Positions 1-12,786 are shown, counted from the first letter of the stretch. The stretch is 64,000 nt of DNA from Litoditis marina (GCA_964036275.1 CAXIWQ010000351.1:1-64000); one strand, 5' to 3'. Program-made: numbers and translations. Notes: generated by a model not told the origin, from the letters alone.

Positions 1-3000
1 TTGAGAATATAGAGATGTCTTGAGGTTTCTGCGAATTTCGGATGCGATACGTCGGTCAGTACACGCACGTGAGGGTGAAATAGAGTTGTCTAAACATGAA
101 CGAATCACTGTAGTGAACTGATGATCTGGAACCTTGTCTAACAATACTTTTATTCAGTTTTCTGTATTTGTGGTAAGGAGAAGATAAAGATGTCGTGAGG
201 TTTCTGCGGTGTTCGGATGCGATACGTCGGTCAGTACACGCACGTGAGGGTGAAATGGAGTTCTAAACATGAACGAATTACTGTAGTGAACTTATGCTCT
301 GGAACCTTCTCTAACAATACTTTTATTCAGTTTTCTGTATGTGTGGTGTTGAGAATATAGAGATGTCTGGAGGTTTCTGCGGATTTCGGATGCGATACGT
401 CGATCAGTACACGCACGTGAGGGTGAAATGGAGTTCTAAACATGAACGAATTACTGTAGTGAACTTATGCTCTGGAACCTTCTCTAACAATACTTTTATT
501 CAGTTTTCTGTATGTGTGGTGTTGAGAATATAGAGATGTCTGGAGGTTTCTGCGGATTTCGGATGCGATACGTCGATCAGTACACGCACGTGAGGGTGAA
601 ATAGAGTTGTCTAAACATGAACGAATTACTGTAGTGAACTGATGATCTGGAACCTTGTCTAACAATACTTTTATTCAGTTTTCTGTATTTGTGGTGTTGA
701 GAATATAGAGATGTCTTGAGTTTTTTGCGGATTTCGGGTGCGATACGTCGTTCAGTACACGCACGCGAGGGTGAAATAGAGTTGTCTTAACATGAACGAA
801 TTACTGTAGTGAACTGATGCTCTGGAACCTTCTCTAACAATACTTTCATTCAGTTTTCTGTATTTGTGGTGTTGAGAATATAGAGATGTCTTGAGGTTTC
901 TGCGAAATTCGGATGCGATACATCAGTCAGTACACGGACGTGAGGGTGAAATAGAGTTGACTGAACATGAACGAATTACTGTAGTGAACTGATGCACTGG
1001 AACCTTCTCTAACAATACTTTTATTCAGTTTTCTGTATTTGTGGTGTTGAGAATATAAAGATGTCTTGAGGTTTCTGCGGATTTCGGATGCGATACGTCA
1101 GTCAGTACACGCACGTGAGGGTGAAATAGAGTTGTCTGAACATGAACGAATTACTGTAGTGAACTGATGATCTGGAACCTTGTCTAACAATACTTTTATT
1201 CAGTTTTCTGTATTTGTGGTGATGAGAAGATAAAGATGTCGTGAGGTTTCTACGGTGTTCGGATGCGATACGTCGGTCAGTACACGCACGTGAGGGTGAA
1301 ATGGAGTTCTAAACATGAACGAATTACTGTAGTGAACTTATGCTCTGGAACCTTCTCTAACAATACTTTTATTCAGTTTTCTGTATGTGTGGTGTTGAGA
1401 ATATAGAGATGTCTTGAGGTTTCTGCGGATTTCGGATGCGATACGTCGATCAGTACACGCACGTGAGGGTGAAATAGAGTTGTCTAAACATGAACGAATT
1501 ACTGTAGTGAACTGATGATCTGGAACCTTGTCTAACAATACTTTTATTCAGTTTTCTGTATTTGTGGTGTTGAGAATATAGAGATGTCTTGAGTTTTTTG
1601 CGGATTTCGGGTGCGATACGTCGTTCAGTACACGCACGCGAGGGTGAAATAGAGTTGTCTTAACATGAACGAATTACTGTAGTGAACTGATGCTCTGGAA
1701 CCTTCTCTAACAATACTTTTATTCAGTTTTCTGTATTTGTGGTGTTGAGAATATAGAGATGTCTTGAGGTTTCTGCGAAATTCGGATGCGATACATCAGT
1801 CAGTACACGGAGGTGAGGGTGAAATAGAGTTGTCTGAACATGAACGAATTACTGTAGTGAACTGATGATCTGGAACCTTGTCTAACAATACTTTTATTCA
1901 GTTTTCTGTATTTGTGGTAATGAGAAGATAAAGATGTCGTGAGGTTTCTACGGTGTTCGGATGCGATACGTCGGTCAGTACACGCACGTGAGGGTGAAAT
2001 GGAGTTCTAAACATGAACGAATTACTGTAGTGAACTTATGCTCTGGAACCTTCTCTAACAATACTTTTATTCAGTTTTCTGTATGTGTGGTGTTGAGAAT
2101 ATAGAGATGTCTTGAGGTTTCTGCGGATTTCGGATGCGATACGTCGATCAGTACACGCACGTGAGGGTGAAATAGAGTTGTCTAAACATGAACGAATTAC
2201 TGTAGTGAACTGATGATCTGGAACCTTGTCTAACAATACTTTTATTCAGTTTTCTGTATTTGTGGTGTTGAGAATATAGAGATGTCTTGAGTTTTTTGCG
2301 GATTTCGGGTGCGATACGTCGTTCAGTACACGCACGCGAGGGTGAAATAGAGTTCTAAACATGAACGAATTACTGTAGTGAACTTATGCTCTGGAACCTT
2401 CTCTAACAATACTTTTATTCAGTTTTCTGTATGTGTGGTGTTGAGAATATAGAGATGTCTTGAGGTTTCTGCGGATTTCGGATGCGATACGTCGATCAGT
2501 ACACGCACGTGAGGGTGAAATAGAGTTGTCTTAACATGAACGAATTACTGTAGTGAACTGATGCTCTGGAACCTTCTCTAACAATACTTTTATTCAGTTT
2601 TCTGTATTTGTGGTGTTGAGAATATAGAGATGTCTTGAGGTTTCTGCGAAATTCGGATGCGATACATCAGTCAGTACACGGAGGTGAGGGTGAAATAGAG
2701 TTGTCTGAACATGAACGAATTACTGTAGTGAACTGATGATCTGGAACCTTGTCTAACAATACTTTTATTCAGTTTTCTGTATTTGTGGTAATGAGAAGAT
2801 AAAGATGTCGTGAGGTTTCTACGGTGTTCGGATGCGATACGTCGGTCAGTACACGCACGTGAGGGTGAAATGGAGTTCTAAACATGAACGAATTACTGTA
2901 GTGAACTTATGCTCTGGAACCTTCTCTAACAATACTTTTATTCAGTTTTCTGTATGTGTGGTGTTGAGAATATAGAGATGTCTTGAGGTTTCTGCGGATT

Positions 3001-4946
3001 TCGGATGCGATACGTCGATCAGTACACGCACGTGAGGGTGAAATAGAGTTGTCTAAACATGAACGAATTACTGTAGTGAACTGATGATCTGGAACCTTGT
3101 CTAACAATACTTTTATTCAGTTTTCTGTATTTGTGGTGTTGAGAATATAGAGATGTCTTGAGTTTTTTGCGGATTTCGGGTGCGATACGTCGTTCAGTAC
3201 ACGCACGCGAGGGTGAAATAGAGTTGTCTAAACATGAACGAATTACTGTAGTGAACTGATGATCTGGAACCTTGTCTAACAATACTTTTATTCAGTTTTC
3301 TGTATTTGTGGTGTTGAGAATATAGAGATGTCTTGAGTTTTTTGCGGATTTCGGGTGCGATACGTCGTTCAGTACACGCACGCGAGGGTGAAATAGAGTT
3401 GTCTTAACATGAACGAATTACTGTAGTGAACTGATGCTCTGGAACCTTCTCTAACAATACTTTTATTCAGTTTTCTGTATTTGTGGTGTTGAGAATATAA
3501 AGATGTCTTGAGGTTTCTGCGGATTTCGGATGCGATACGTCAGTCAGTACACGCACGTGAGGGTGAAATAGAGTTGTCTGAACATGAACGAATTACTGTA
3601 GTGAACTGATGATCTGGAACCTTGTCTAACAATACTTTTATTCAGTTTTCTGTATTTGTGGTGATGAGAAGATAAAGATGTCGTGAGGTTTCTACGGTGT
3701 TCGGATGCGATACGTCGGTCAGTACACGCACGTGAGGGTGAAATGGAGTTCTAAACATGAACGAATTACTGTAGTGAACTTATGCTCTGGAACCTTCTCT
3801 AACAATACTTTTATTCAGTTTTCTGTATTTGTGGTGTTGAGAATATAGAGATGTCTTGAGGTTTCTGCGAAATTCGGATGCGATACATCAGTCAGTACAC
3901 GGAGGTGAGGGTGAAATAGAGTTGTCTGAACATGAACGAATTACTGTAGTGAACTGATGATCTGGAACCTTGTCTAACAATACTTTTATTCAGTTCTCTG
4001 TATTTGTGGTAATGAGAAGATAAAGATGTCGTGAGGTTTCTGCGGATTTCGGATGCGATACGTCGGTCAGTACACGCACGTGAGGGTGAAATAGAGTTGT
4101 CTAAACATGAACGAATTACTGTAGTGAACTGATGCACTGGAACCTTCTCTAACAATATTTTTATTCAGTTTTCTGTATTTGTGGTGTTGAGAATATAAAG
4201 ATGTCTTGAGGTTTCTGCGGATTTCGGATGCGATACGTCGGTCAGTACACGCACGTGAGGGTGAAATAGAGTTGTCTAAACATGAACGAATTACTGTAGT
4301 GAACTGATGCACTGGAACCTTCTCTAACAATATTTTTATTCAGTTCTCTGTATTTGTGGTAATGAGAAGATAAAGATGTCGTGAGGTTTCTGCGGATTTC
4401 GGATGCGATACGTCAGTCAGTACACGCACGTGAGGGTGAAATAGAGTTGTCTAAACATGAACGAATTACTGTAGTGAACTGATGATCTGGAACCTTGTCT
4501 AACAATACTTTTATTCAGTTTTCTGTATTTGTGGTGTTGAGAATATAGAGATGTCTTGAGTTTTTTGCGGATTTCGGGTGCGATACGTCGTTCAGTACAC
4601 GCACGCGAGGGTGAAATAGAGTTGTCTTAACATGAACGAATTACTGTAGTGAACTGATGCTCTGGAACCTTCTCTAACAATACTTTTATTCAGTTTTCTG
4701 TATTTGTGGTGTTGAGAATATAGAGATGTCTTGAGGTTTCTGCGAAATTCGGATGCGATACATCAGTCAGTACACGGACGTGAGGGTGAAATAGAGTTGA
4801 CTGAACATGAACGAATTACTGTAGTGAACTGATGCACTGGAACCTTCTCTAACAATACTTTTATTTAGTTTTCTGTATTTGTGGTGTTGAGAATATAGAG
4901 ATGTCTTGAGTTTTTTGCGGATTTCGGGTGCGATACGTCGTTCAGT
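1..4946 (-). repeat. Satellite A array, left block (175-bp monomers, minus orientation)
   Basis: About 28 head-to-tail copies of a 175-bp monomer fill this block. Read on the minus strand each monomer carries, in order, TATCGCATCCGAAATCCGC, GAATAAAAGTATTGTTAGA, CAGTTCACTACAGTAATTCG and CACCCTCACGTGCGTGTACT. Several monomer types alternate: one with ..TTCTCAACACC.., one with ..CTTCTCATTACC.. or ..CTTCTCATCACC.., and a 2-bp shorter one (..TTTAGAACTCC..). Types recur in the same order every few monomers, so the array has higher-order structure. Indels are rare here. The block is the left outer arm of the inverted duplication and mirrors about 23748-28690. The array runs off the left edge. No coding capacity is inferred: 175 is not a multiple of three, so open stretches end after about 1.5 monomers. 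Confidence 0.97.
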
Positions 4947-4952
4947 TCTGTC
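4941..4952. other. Satellite A / satellite B junction (left)
   Basis: A satellite A monomer reading ..ACGTCGTTCAGT stops at 4946 and satellite B begins with TCTGTCCACTTTTTGTCC. The monomer is cut in its middle and no duplication flanks the cut. The identical junction occurs in inverse orientation at 23747/23748. Confidence 0.93.
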
Positions 4953-5490
4953 CACTTTTTGTCCTCAAGGATGTTGAAAACATTACCTCGGGACAAAAAG
5001 TGGACAACCTGTTTAATTTTTGTCTTCAGGAAACAAACTGGACAATCTGTCCACCTTTTGTCCCCAAGGATCTCGAAAAAGATTCCTCAGGACAAAAATT
5101 GGACAACCTGTCAACTCTTTGTCTTCAGGAAACAAACTGGACAATCTGTCCACTTTTTGTCCTCAAGGATATTGAAAAACTTTCCTCGGGACAAAAATTG
5201 GACAACCTGTTTACTTTTTGTCTTCAGGAAACAAACTGGACAATCTGTCCACTTTTTGTCCTCAAGGATGTTGAAAACATTACCTCGGGACAAAAAGTGG
5301 ACAACCTGTTTACTTTTTGTCTTCAGGAAACAAACTGGACAATCTGTCCACTTTTTGTCCTCAAGGATGTTGAAAACATTTCCTCGGGACAAAAATTGGA
5401 CAACCTGTTTACTTTTTGTCTTCAAGAAACCAACTGGACTGGACAATCTGCCCACCTTTTGTCCTCAAGGATGTTGAAAACATTACCTCG

Positions 5491-5525
5491 GGACAAAAAT
5501 TGGACAATCTGTCCACTTTTTGTCC
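5491..5525. repeat. Near-perfect 35-bp palindrome of the satellite B unit (representative)
   Basis: Arms GGACAAAAATTGGACA (5491-5506) and TGTCCACTTTTTGTCC (5510-5525) pair at 15 of 16 positions around the 3-nt loop ATC. The same palindrome recurs in most 61-bp units. In 99-bp units the two arms are separated by the extra 38 bp. A second small dyad, TGTT-GAA-AACA, follows in every unit. Confidence 0.9.
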
Positions 5526-6094
5526 TCAAGGATGTTGAAAACATTTCCTCGGGACAAAAATTGGACAACCTGTTTACTTTTTGTCTTCAGGAAACCAACT
5601 GGACTGGACAATCTGCCCACCTTTTGTCCTCAAGGATGTTGAAAACATTACCTCGGGACAAAAATTGGACAATCTGTTCACTTTTTGTCTTCAAGAAACA
5701 AACTGGACAATCTGTCCACTTTTTGTCCTCAAGGATGTTGAAAACATTTCCTCGGGACAAAAATTGGACAACTTGTTTAATTTTTGTCTTCAGGAAACCA
5801 ACTGGACAATCTGTCCACCTTTTGTCCTCAAGGATGTTGAAAACATTTCCTCGGGACGAAAATTGGACAACCTTACTTTTTGTCTTCAAGAAACAAACTG
5901 GACAATCTGTCCACTTTTTGTCCTCAAGGATGTTGAAAACATTTCCTCGGGACAAAAATTGGACAACTTGTTTAATTTTTGTCTTCAGGAAACCAACTAG
6001 ACAATCTGTCCACCTTTTGTCCTCAAGGATGTTGAAAACATTTCCTCGGGACAAAAATTGGACAACCTGTTTACTTTTTGTCTTCAGGAAACAA

Positions 6095-6330
6095 TATGAT
6101 AATAATCTTTTACGGCAACTATTTCAGCCGTGTGCTTTATTGAGAAAATTACATAATCACACACGAATCATATATCAACCGTAGAAGGACTGTCCGTAGA
6201 GGGGTGGAGATAGGCATGGGTGAGCTTTGTAACCAGCTCATGCGGTCCGCCAGACAGATACCGCGGCGAGCGGGGATCGAACCCAGGTCTGTGGAGCGAC
6301 AGCCGAACGCTAACCACTTATCCACTCGGC
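6095..6330 (-). mobile_element. tRNA-derived SINE copy L1 (236 bp)
   Basis: Complete copy on the minus strand, flanked by CAA on both sides (TTG on the element strand). It carries the tRNA-like head, a GC-rich body, AATAAA and a tail of ATT triplets. It has a private variant at the head (..CTTATCCACTCGG.. on the plus strand instead of ..CTTGACCACTCGG..). Its positional partner in the right arm is the split copy at 21273-22599; coordinates sum to 28694. Confidence 0.88.
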
Positions 6331-7077
6331 CAAACTGGACAATCTGTCCACTTTTTGTCCTCAAGGATATTGAAAAACTTTCCTCGGGACAAAAATTGGA
6401 CAACCTGTTTACTTTTTGTCTTCAGGAAACCAACTGGACTGGACAATCTGTCCACCTTTTGTCCTCAAGGATGTTGAAAACATTACCTCGGGACAAAAAT
6501 TGGACAATCTGTTCATTTTTTGTCCTCAAGGATGTTGAAAACATTTCCTCGGGACAAAAATTGGACGACCTGTTCACTTTTTGTCTTCAGGAAACCAACT
6601 GGACAATCTGTCCACTTTTTGTCCTCAAGGATGTTGAAAACATTACCTTGGGACAAAAATTGGACAATCTGTCCACTTTCTGTCCCCAAGGATGTTGAAA
6701 ACATTTCTTCGGGACAAAAATTGGACAACCTGTTTACTTTTTGTCTTCAGGAAACCAACTGGACAATCTGTCCACCTTTTGTCCTCAAGGATGTTGAAAA
6801 CATTACCTTGGGACAAAAATTGGACAATCTGTCCACTTTTTGTCCCCAAGGATGTTGAAAACATTTCTTCGGGACAAAAATTGGACAACATGTTTACTTT
6901 TTGTCTTCAGGAAACCAACTGGACAATCTCTCCATCTTTTGTCCTCAAGGATGTTGAAAACATTACCTCGGGACAAAAATTGGACAATCTGTCCACCTTT
7001 TGTCCTCAAGGATATTGAAAAACTTTCCTCGGGACAAAAATTGGACAACCTGTTTACTTTTTGTCTTCAGGAAACAA

Positions 7078-7313
7078 TATAATAATAATCTTTTACGGCA
7101 ACTATTTCAGCCGTGTGCTTTATTGAGAAAATTACATAATCACACACAAATCATATATCAAGCGTAGAAGGACTGTCCGTAGAGGGGTGGAGATAGGCAT
7201 GGGTGAGCTTTGTAACCAGCTCATGCGGTCCGCCAGACAGATACCGCGGCGAGCGGGGATCGAACCCAGGTCTGTGGAGCGACAGCCGAACGCTAACCAC
7301 TTGACCACTCGGC
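7078..7313 (-). mobile_element. tRNA-derived SINE copy L2 (236 bp)
   Basis: Complete minus-strand copy at the same satellite position as the other copies. Diagnostic variants (plus strand ..ACAAATCATATATCAAGCG..) match L4 and the right-arm copies R2, R4 and R5. Its positional partner is R5 (20290-20525). Confidence 0.88.
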
Positions 7314-8722
7314 CAAACTGGACAATCTGTCCACTTTTTGTCCTCAAGGATATTGAAAAACTTTCCTCGGGACAAAAATTGGACAACCTGTTTACTTTTT
7401 GTCTTCAGGAAACCAACTGGACTGGACAATCTGCCCACCTTTTGTCCTCAAGGATGTTGAAAACATTACCTCGGGACAAAAATTGGACAATCTGTTCACT
7501 TTTTGTCCTCAAGGATGTTGAAAACATTTCCTCGGGACAAAAATTGGCTGACCTGTTCACTTTTTGTCTTCAGGAAACCAACTGGACAATATGTCCACCT
7601 TTTGTCCTCAAGGATGTTGAAAACATTACCTTGGGACAAAAAATGGACAATCTGTCCACTTTCTGTCCCCAAGGATGTTGAAAACATTTCTTCGGGACAA
7701 AAATTGGACAACCTGTTTACTTTTTGTCTTCAGGAAACCAACTGGACAATCTGTCCACCTTTTGTCCTCAAGGATGTTGAAAACATTACCTTGGGACAAA
7801 AATTGGACAATCTGTCCACTTTCTGTCCCCAAGGATGTTGAAAACATTTCTTCGGGACAAAAATTGGACAACCTGTTTACTTTTTGTCTTCAGGAAACCA
7901 ACTGGACAATATGTCCATCTTTTGTCCTCAAGGATGTTGAAAACATTACCTCGGGACAAAAATTGGACAATCTGTCCACTTTTTGTCCTCAAGGATGTTG
8001 AAAACATTTCCTCGGGACAAAAATTGGACAACCTGTTTACTTTTTGTCTTCAAGAAACCAACTGGACTGGACAATCTGCCCACCTTTTGTCCTCAAGGAT
8101 GTTGAAAACATTACCTCGGGACAAAAATTGGACAATCTGTCCACTTTTTGTCCTCAAGGATGTTGAAAACATTTCCTCGGGACAAAAATTGGACAACCTG
8201 TTTACTTTTTGTCTTCAGGAAACCAACTGGACTGGACAATCTGCCCACCTTTTGTCCTCAAGGATGTTGAAAACATTACCTCGGGACAAAAATTGGACAA
8301 TCTGTTCACTTTTTGTCTTCAAGAAACAAACTGGACAATCTGTCCACTTTTTGTCCTCAAGGATGTTGAAAACATTTCCTCGGGACAAAAATTGGACAAC
8401 TTGTTTAATTTTTGTCTTCAGGAAACCAACTGGACAATCTGTCCACCTTTTGTCCTCAAGGATGTTGAAAACATTTCCTCGGGACGAAAATTGGACAACC
8501 TTACTTTTTGTCTTCAAGAAACAAACTGGACAATCTGTCCATTTTTTGTCCTCAAGGATGTTGAAAACATTTCCTCGGGACAAAAATTGGACAACTTGTT
8601 TAATTTTTGTCTTCAGGAAACCAACTGGACAATCTGTCCACCTTTTGTCCTCAAGGATGTTGAAAACATTTCCTCGGGACAAAAATTGGACAACCTGTTT
8701 ACTTTTTGTCTTCAGGAAACAA

Positions 8723-8958
8723 TATGATAATAATCTTTTACGGCAACTATTTCAGCCGTGTGCTTTATTGAGAAAATTACATAATCACACACGAATCATA
8801 TATCAACCGTAGAAGGACTGTCCGTAGAGGGGTGGAGATAGGCATGGGTGAGCTTTGTAACCAGCTCATGCGGTCCGCCAGACAGATACCGCGGCGAGCG
8901 GGGATCGAACCCAGGTCTGTGGAGCGACAGCCGAACGCTAACCACTTGACCACTCGGC
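8723..8958 (-). mobile_element. tRNA-derived SINE copy L3 (236 bp)
   Basis: Complete minus-strand copy. It carries the ..ACGAATCATATATCAACCG.. variant shared with L1 and with R3 and R6. It is the mirror partner of R3 (15395-16721), which differs by containing a 1,091-bp insertion. L3 is therefore the uninterrupted counterpart of that locus. Confidence 0.88.
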
Positions 8959-9705
8959 CAAACTGGACAATCTGTCCACTTTTTGTCCTCAAGGATATTG
9001 AAAAACTTTCCTCGGGACAAAAATTGGACAACCTGTTTACTTTTTGTCTTCAGGAAACCAACTGGACTGGACAATCTGTCCACCTTTTGTCCTCAAGGAT
9101 GTTGAAAACATTACCTCGGGACAAAAATTGGACAATCTGTTCATTTTTTGTCCTCAAGGATGTTGAAAACATTTCCTCGGGACAAAAATTGGACGACCTG
9201 TTCACTTTTTGTCTTCAGGAAACCAACTGGACAATCTGTCCACTTTTTGTCCTCAAGGATGTTGAAAACATTACCTTGGGACAAAAATTGGACAATCTGT
9301 CCACTTTCTGTCCCCAAGGATGTTGAAAACATTTCTTCGGGACAAAAATTGGACAACCTGTTTACTTTTTGTCTTCAGGAAACCAACTGGACAATCTGTC
9401 CACCTTTTGTCCTCAAGGATGTTGAAAACATTACCTTGGGACAAAAATTGGACAATCTGTCCACTTTTTGTCCCCAAGGATGTTGAAAACATTTCTTCGG
9501 GACAAAAATTGGACAACATGTTTACTTTTTGTCTTCAGGAAACCAACTGGACAATCTCTCCATCTTTTGTCCTCAAGGATGTTGAAAGCATTACCTCGGG
9601 ACAAAAATTGGACAATCTGTCCACCTTTTGTCCTCAAGGATATTGAAAAACTTTCCTCGGGACAAAAATTGGACAACCTGTTTACTTTTTGTCTTCAGGA
9701 AACAA

Positions 9706-9941
9706 TATAATAATAATCTTTTACGGCAACTATTTCAGCCGTGTGCTTTATTGAGAAAATTACATAATCACACACAAATCATATATCAAGCGTAGAAGGA
9801 CTGTCCGTAGAGGGGTGGAGATAGGCATGGGTGAGCTTTGTAACCAGCTCATGCGGTCCGCCAGACAGATACCGCGGCGAGCGGGGATCGAACCCAGGTC
9901 TGTGGAGCGACAGCCGAACGCTAACCACTTGACCACTCGGC
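9706..9941 (-). mobile_element. tRNA-derived SINE copy L4 (236 bp)
   Basis: Complete minus-strand copy 983 bp from L3. It has the ..ATATCAAGCG.. variant and mirrors R2 (14412-14647). Confidence 0.88.
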
Positions 9942-11327
9942 CAAACTGGACAATCTGTCCAATTTTTGTCCTCAAGGATATTGAAAAACTTTCCTCGGGA
10001 CAAAAATTGGACAACCTGTTTACTTTTTGTCTTCAGGAAACCAACTGGACTGGACAATCTGCCCACCTTTTGTCCTCAAGGATGTTGAAAACATTACCTC
10101 GGGACAAAAATTGGACAATCTGTTCACTTTTTGTCCTCAAGGATGTTGAAAACATTTCCTCGGGACAAAAATTGGCTGACCTGTTCACTTTTTGTCTTCA
10201 GGAAACCAACTGGACAATATGTCCACCTTTTGTCCTCAAGGATGTTGAAAACATTACCTTGGGACAAAAATTGGACAATCTGTCCACTTTCTGTCCCCAA
10301 GGATGTTGAAAACATTTCTTCGGGACAAAAATTGGACAACCTGTTTACTTTTTGTCTTCAGGAAACCAACTGGACAATCTGTCCACCTTTTGTCCTCAAG
10401 GATGTTGAAAACATTACCTTGGGACAAAAATTGGACAATCTGTCCACTTTCTGTCCCCAAGGATGTTGAAAACATTTCTTCGGGACAAAAATTGGACAAC
10501 CTGTTTACTTTTTGTCTTCAGGAAACCAACTGGACAATATGTCCATCTTTTGTCCTCAAGGATGTTGAAAACATTACCTCGGGACAAAAATTGGACAATC
10601 TGTCCACTTTTTGTCCTCAAGGATGTTGAAAACATTTCCTCGGGACAAAAATTGGACAACCTGTTTACTTTTTGTCTTCAGGAAACCAACTGGACAATAT
10701 GTCCATCTTTTGTCCTCAAGGATGTTGAAAACATTACCTCGGGACAAAAATTGGACAATCTGTCCACTTTTTGTCCTCAAGGATGTTGAAAACATTTCCT
10801 CGGGACAAAAATTGGACGACCTGTTCACTTTTTGTCCTCAAGGATGTTGAAAACATTTCCTCGGGACAAAAATTGGACGACCTGTTCACTTTTTGTCTTC
10901 AGGAAACCAACTGGACAATCTGTCCACCTTTTGTCCTCAAGGATGTTGAAAACATTACCTTGGGACAAAAATTGGACAATCTGTCCACTTTCTGTCCCCA
11001 AGGATGTTGAAAACATTTCTTCGGGACAAAAATTGGACAACCTGTTTACTTTTTGTCTTCAGGAAACCAACTGGACAATCTGTCCACCTTTTGTCCTCAA
11101 GGATGTTGAAAACATTACCTCGGGACAAAAATTGGACAATCTGTCCACTTTCTGTCCCCAAGGATGTTGAAAACATTTCTTCGGGACAAAAATTGGACAA
11201 CATGTTTACTTTTTGTCTTAGGAAACCAACTGGACAGTCTGTCCACCTTTTGTCCTCAAGGATATTGAAAAACTTTCCTCGGGACAAAAATTGGACAACC
11301 TGTTTACTTTTTGTCTTCAGGAAACAA

Positions 11328-11563
11328 TATAATAATAATATTTTACGGCAACTATTTCAGCCGTGTGCTTTATTGAGAAAATTACATAATCACACACAAA
11401 TCATATATCAACCGTAGAAGGACTGTCCGTAGAGGGGTGGAGATAGGCATGGGTGAGCTTTGTAACCAGCTCATGCGGTCCGCCAGACAGATACCGCGGC
11501 GAGCGGGGATCGAACCCAGGTCTGTGGAGCGACAGCCGAACGCTAACCACTTGACCACTCGGC
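11328..11563 (-). mobile_element. tRNA-derived SINE copy L5 (236 bp)
   Basis: Complete minus-strand copy. It combines ..ACAAATCATATATCAACCG.. with a variant tail (AATAATAATATTTTACGG). It mirrors R1 (12789-13024), which shares the ACAAATC/CAACCG combination. It is the innermost complete copy of the left arm. Confidence 0.88.
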
Positions 11564-11666
11564 CAAACTGGACAATCTGTCCACTTTTTGTCCTCAAGGA
11601 TATTGAAAAACTTTCCTCGGGACAAAAATTGGACAACCTGTTTACTTTTTGTCTTCAGGAAACCAA

Positions 11667-12685
11667 CTGGACTGGACAATCTGCCCACCTTTTGTCCTCA
11701 AGGATGTTGAAAACATTACCTCGGGACAAAAATTGGACAATCTGTTCACTTTTTGTCCTCAAGGATGTTGAAAACATTTCCTCGGGACAAAAATTGGCTG
11801 ACCTGTTCACTTTTTGTCTTCAGGAAACCAACTGAACAATATGTCCACCTTTTGTCCTCAAGGATGTTGAAAACATTACCTTGGGACAAAAATTGGACAA
11901 TCTGTCCACTTTCTGTCCCCAAGGATGTTGAAAACATTTCTTCGGGACAAAAATTGGACAACCTGTGTACTTTTTGTCTTCAGGAAACCAACTGGACAAT
12001 CTGTCCACCTTTTGTCCTCAAGGATGTTGAAAAAATTACCTTGGGACAAAAATTGGACAATCTGTCCACTTTCTGTCCCCAAGGATGTTGAAAACATTTC
12101 TTCGGGACAAAAATTGGACAACCTGTTTACTTTTTGTCTTCAGGAAACCAACTGGACAATATGTCCATCTTTTGTCCTCAAGGATGTTGAAAACATTACC
12201 TCGGGACAAAAATTGGACAATCTGTCCACTTTTTGTCCTCAAGGATGTTTAAAACATTTCCTCGGGACAAAAATTGGACAACCTGTTTACTTTTTGTCTT
12301 CAGGAAACCAACTGGACAATATGTCCATCTTTTGTCCTCAAGGATGTTGAAAACATTACCTCGGGACAAAAATTGGACAATCTGTCCACTTTTTGTCCTC
12401 AAGGATGTTGAAAACATTTCCTCGGGACAAAAATTGGACGACCTGTTCACTTTTTGTCCTCAAGGATGTTGAAAACATTTCCTCGGGACAAAAATTGGAC
12501 GACCTGTTCACTTTTTGTCTTCAGGAAACCAACTGGACAATCTGTCCACCTTTTGTCCTCAAGGATATTGAAAAACTTTCCTCGGGACAAAAATTGGACA
12601 ACCTGTTTACTTTTTGTCTTCAGGAAACAATATAATAATAATCTTTTACGGCAACTATTTCAGCCGTGTGCTTTATTGAGAAAAT
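11667..12685. repeat. Central asymmetric spacer of the inverted duplication
   Basis: This 1,019-bp stretch lies between left arm end 11666 and right arm start 12686. It is satellite B in left-arm orientation plus the truncated SINE tail (12631-12685). The flanking arms match base for base around it (coordinate sum 24352). It has no inverted counterpart at the centre, though it resembles other left-arm satellite B blocks such as about 10.05-11.3 kb. Confidence 0.8.
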
Positions 12686-12686
12686 T
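12631..12686 (-). mobile_element. Truncated SINE tail L6 at the inversion breakpoint
   Basis: Only the last roughly 54-56 bp of the SINE remain (ATT triplets, TTACGGCAACTATTTCAGCC on the plus strand, AATAAA on the minus strand). The sequence then switches after ..TTGAGAAAATT to reverse-orientation satellite B (TGGTTTCCTGAAG). One or two T bases are shared by both sides of the switch. This is the inversion breakpoint. Confidence 0.88.
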
Positions 12687-12786
12687 TGGTTTCCTGAAGA
12701 CAAAAAGTAAACAGGTTGTCCAATTTTTGTCCCGAGGAAAGTTTTTCAATATCCTTGAGGACAAAAAGTGGACAGATTGTCCAGTT

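Larger units (their letters stand above)
1..11666 (+). repeat. Left arm of a large inverted duplication
   Basis: The arm contains satellite A (1-4946), satellite B and SINEs L1-L5. The reverse complement matches the right arm in order: L5/R1, L4/R2, L3/R3, L2/R5, L1/R6, then the A/B junction and satellite A. SINE diagnostic variants agree for each pair, apart from a private change in L1. The arm starts before the window. Confidence 0.88.
4947..12686. repeat. Satellite B array, left arm, with embedded SINE copies
   Basis: The array is built from a 61-bp unit (GGACAAAAATTGGACAATCT, then GTCCACTTTTTGTCCTCAAG, then GATGTTGAAAACATTTCCTC plus G) and a 99-bp unit. The 99-bp unit is the same sequence with a 38-bp addition containing TTTACTTTTTGTCTTCAGGA. 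61 + 99 gives a 160-bp composite seen repeatedly, for example at 6692, 7675/7835 and 10303/10463. A larger period of 2,628 bp (983 + 1,645 between SINEs) copies about 5.45-8.1 kb onto 8.1-10.7 kb. Satellite-only blocks are 4947-6094, 6331-7077, 7314-8722, 8959-9705, 9942-11327 and 11564-12630. Long open frames occur on both strands in all phases. They are a by-product of low stop density and near-dyad symmetry, not genes. Confidence 0.95.

Noticed and set aside
4928..6184. Open frame of 418 codons, and a similar 446-codon one on the minus strand at 22426-23766, plus many 80-325-codon frames in satellite B
   Set aside because: Open frames occur on both strands and in all three phases of the same tandem units, change frame with every 61-bp unit, run into satellite A or the Helitron, and match no family. 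They come from low stop density in a dyad repeat.
4947..12686. CRISPR-like regular repeat array
   Set aside because: Units are contiguous 61/99-bp tandem repeats without unique spacers, and the context is eukaryotic.
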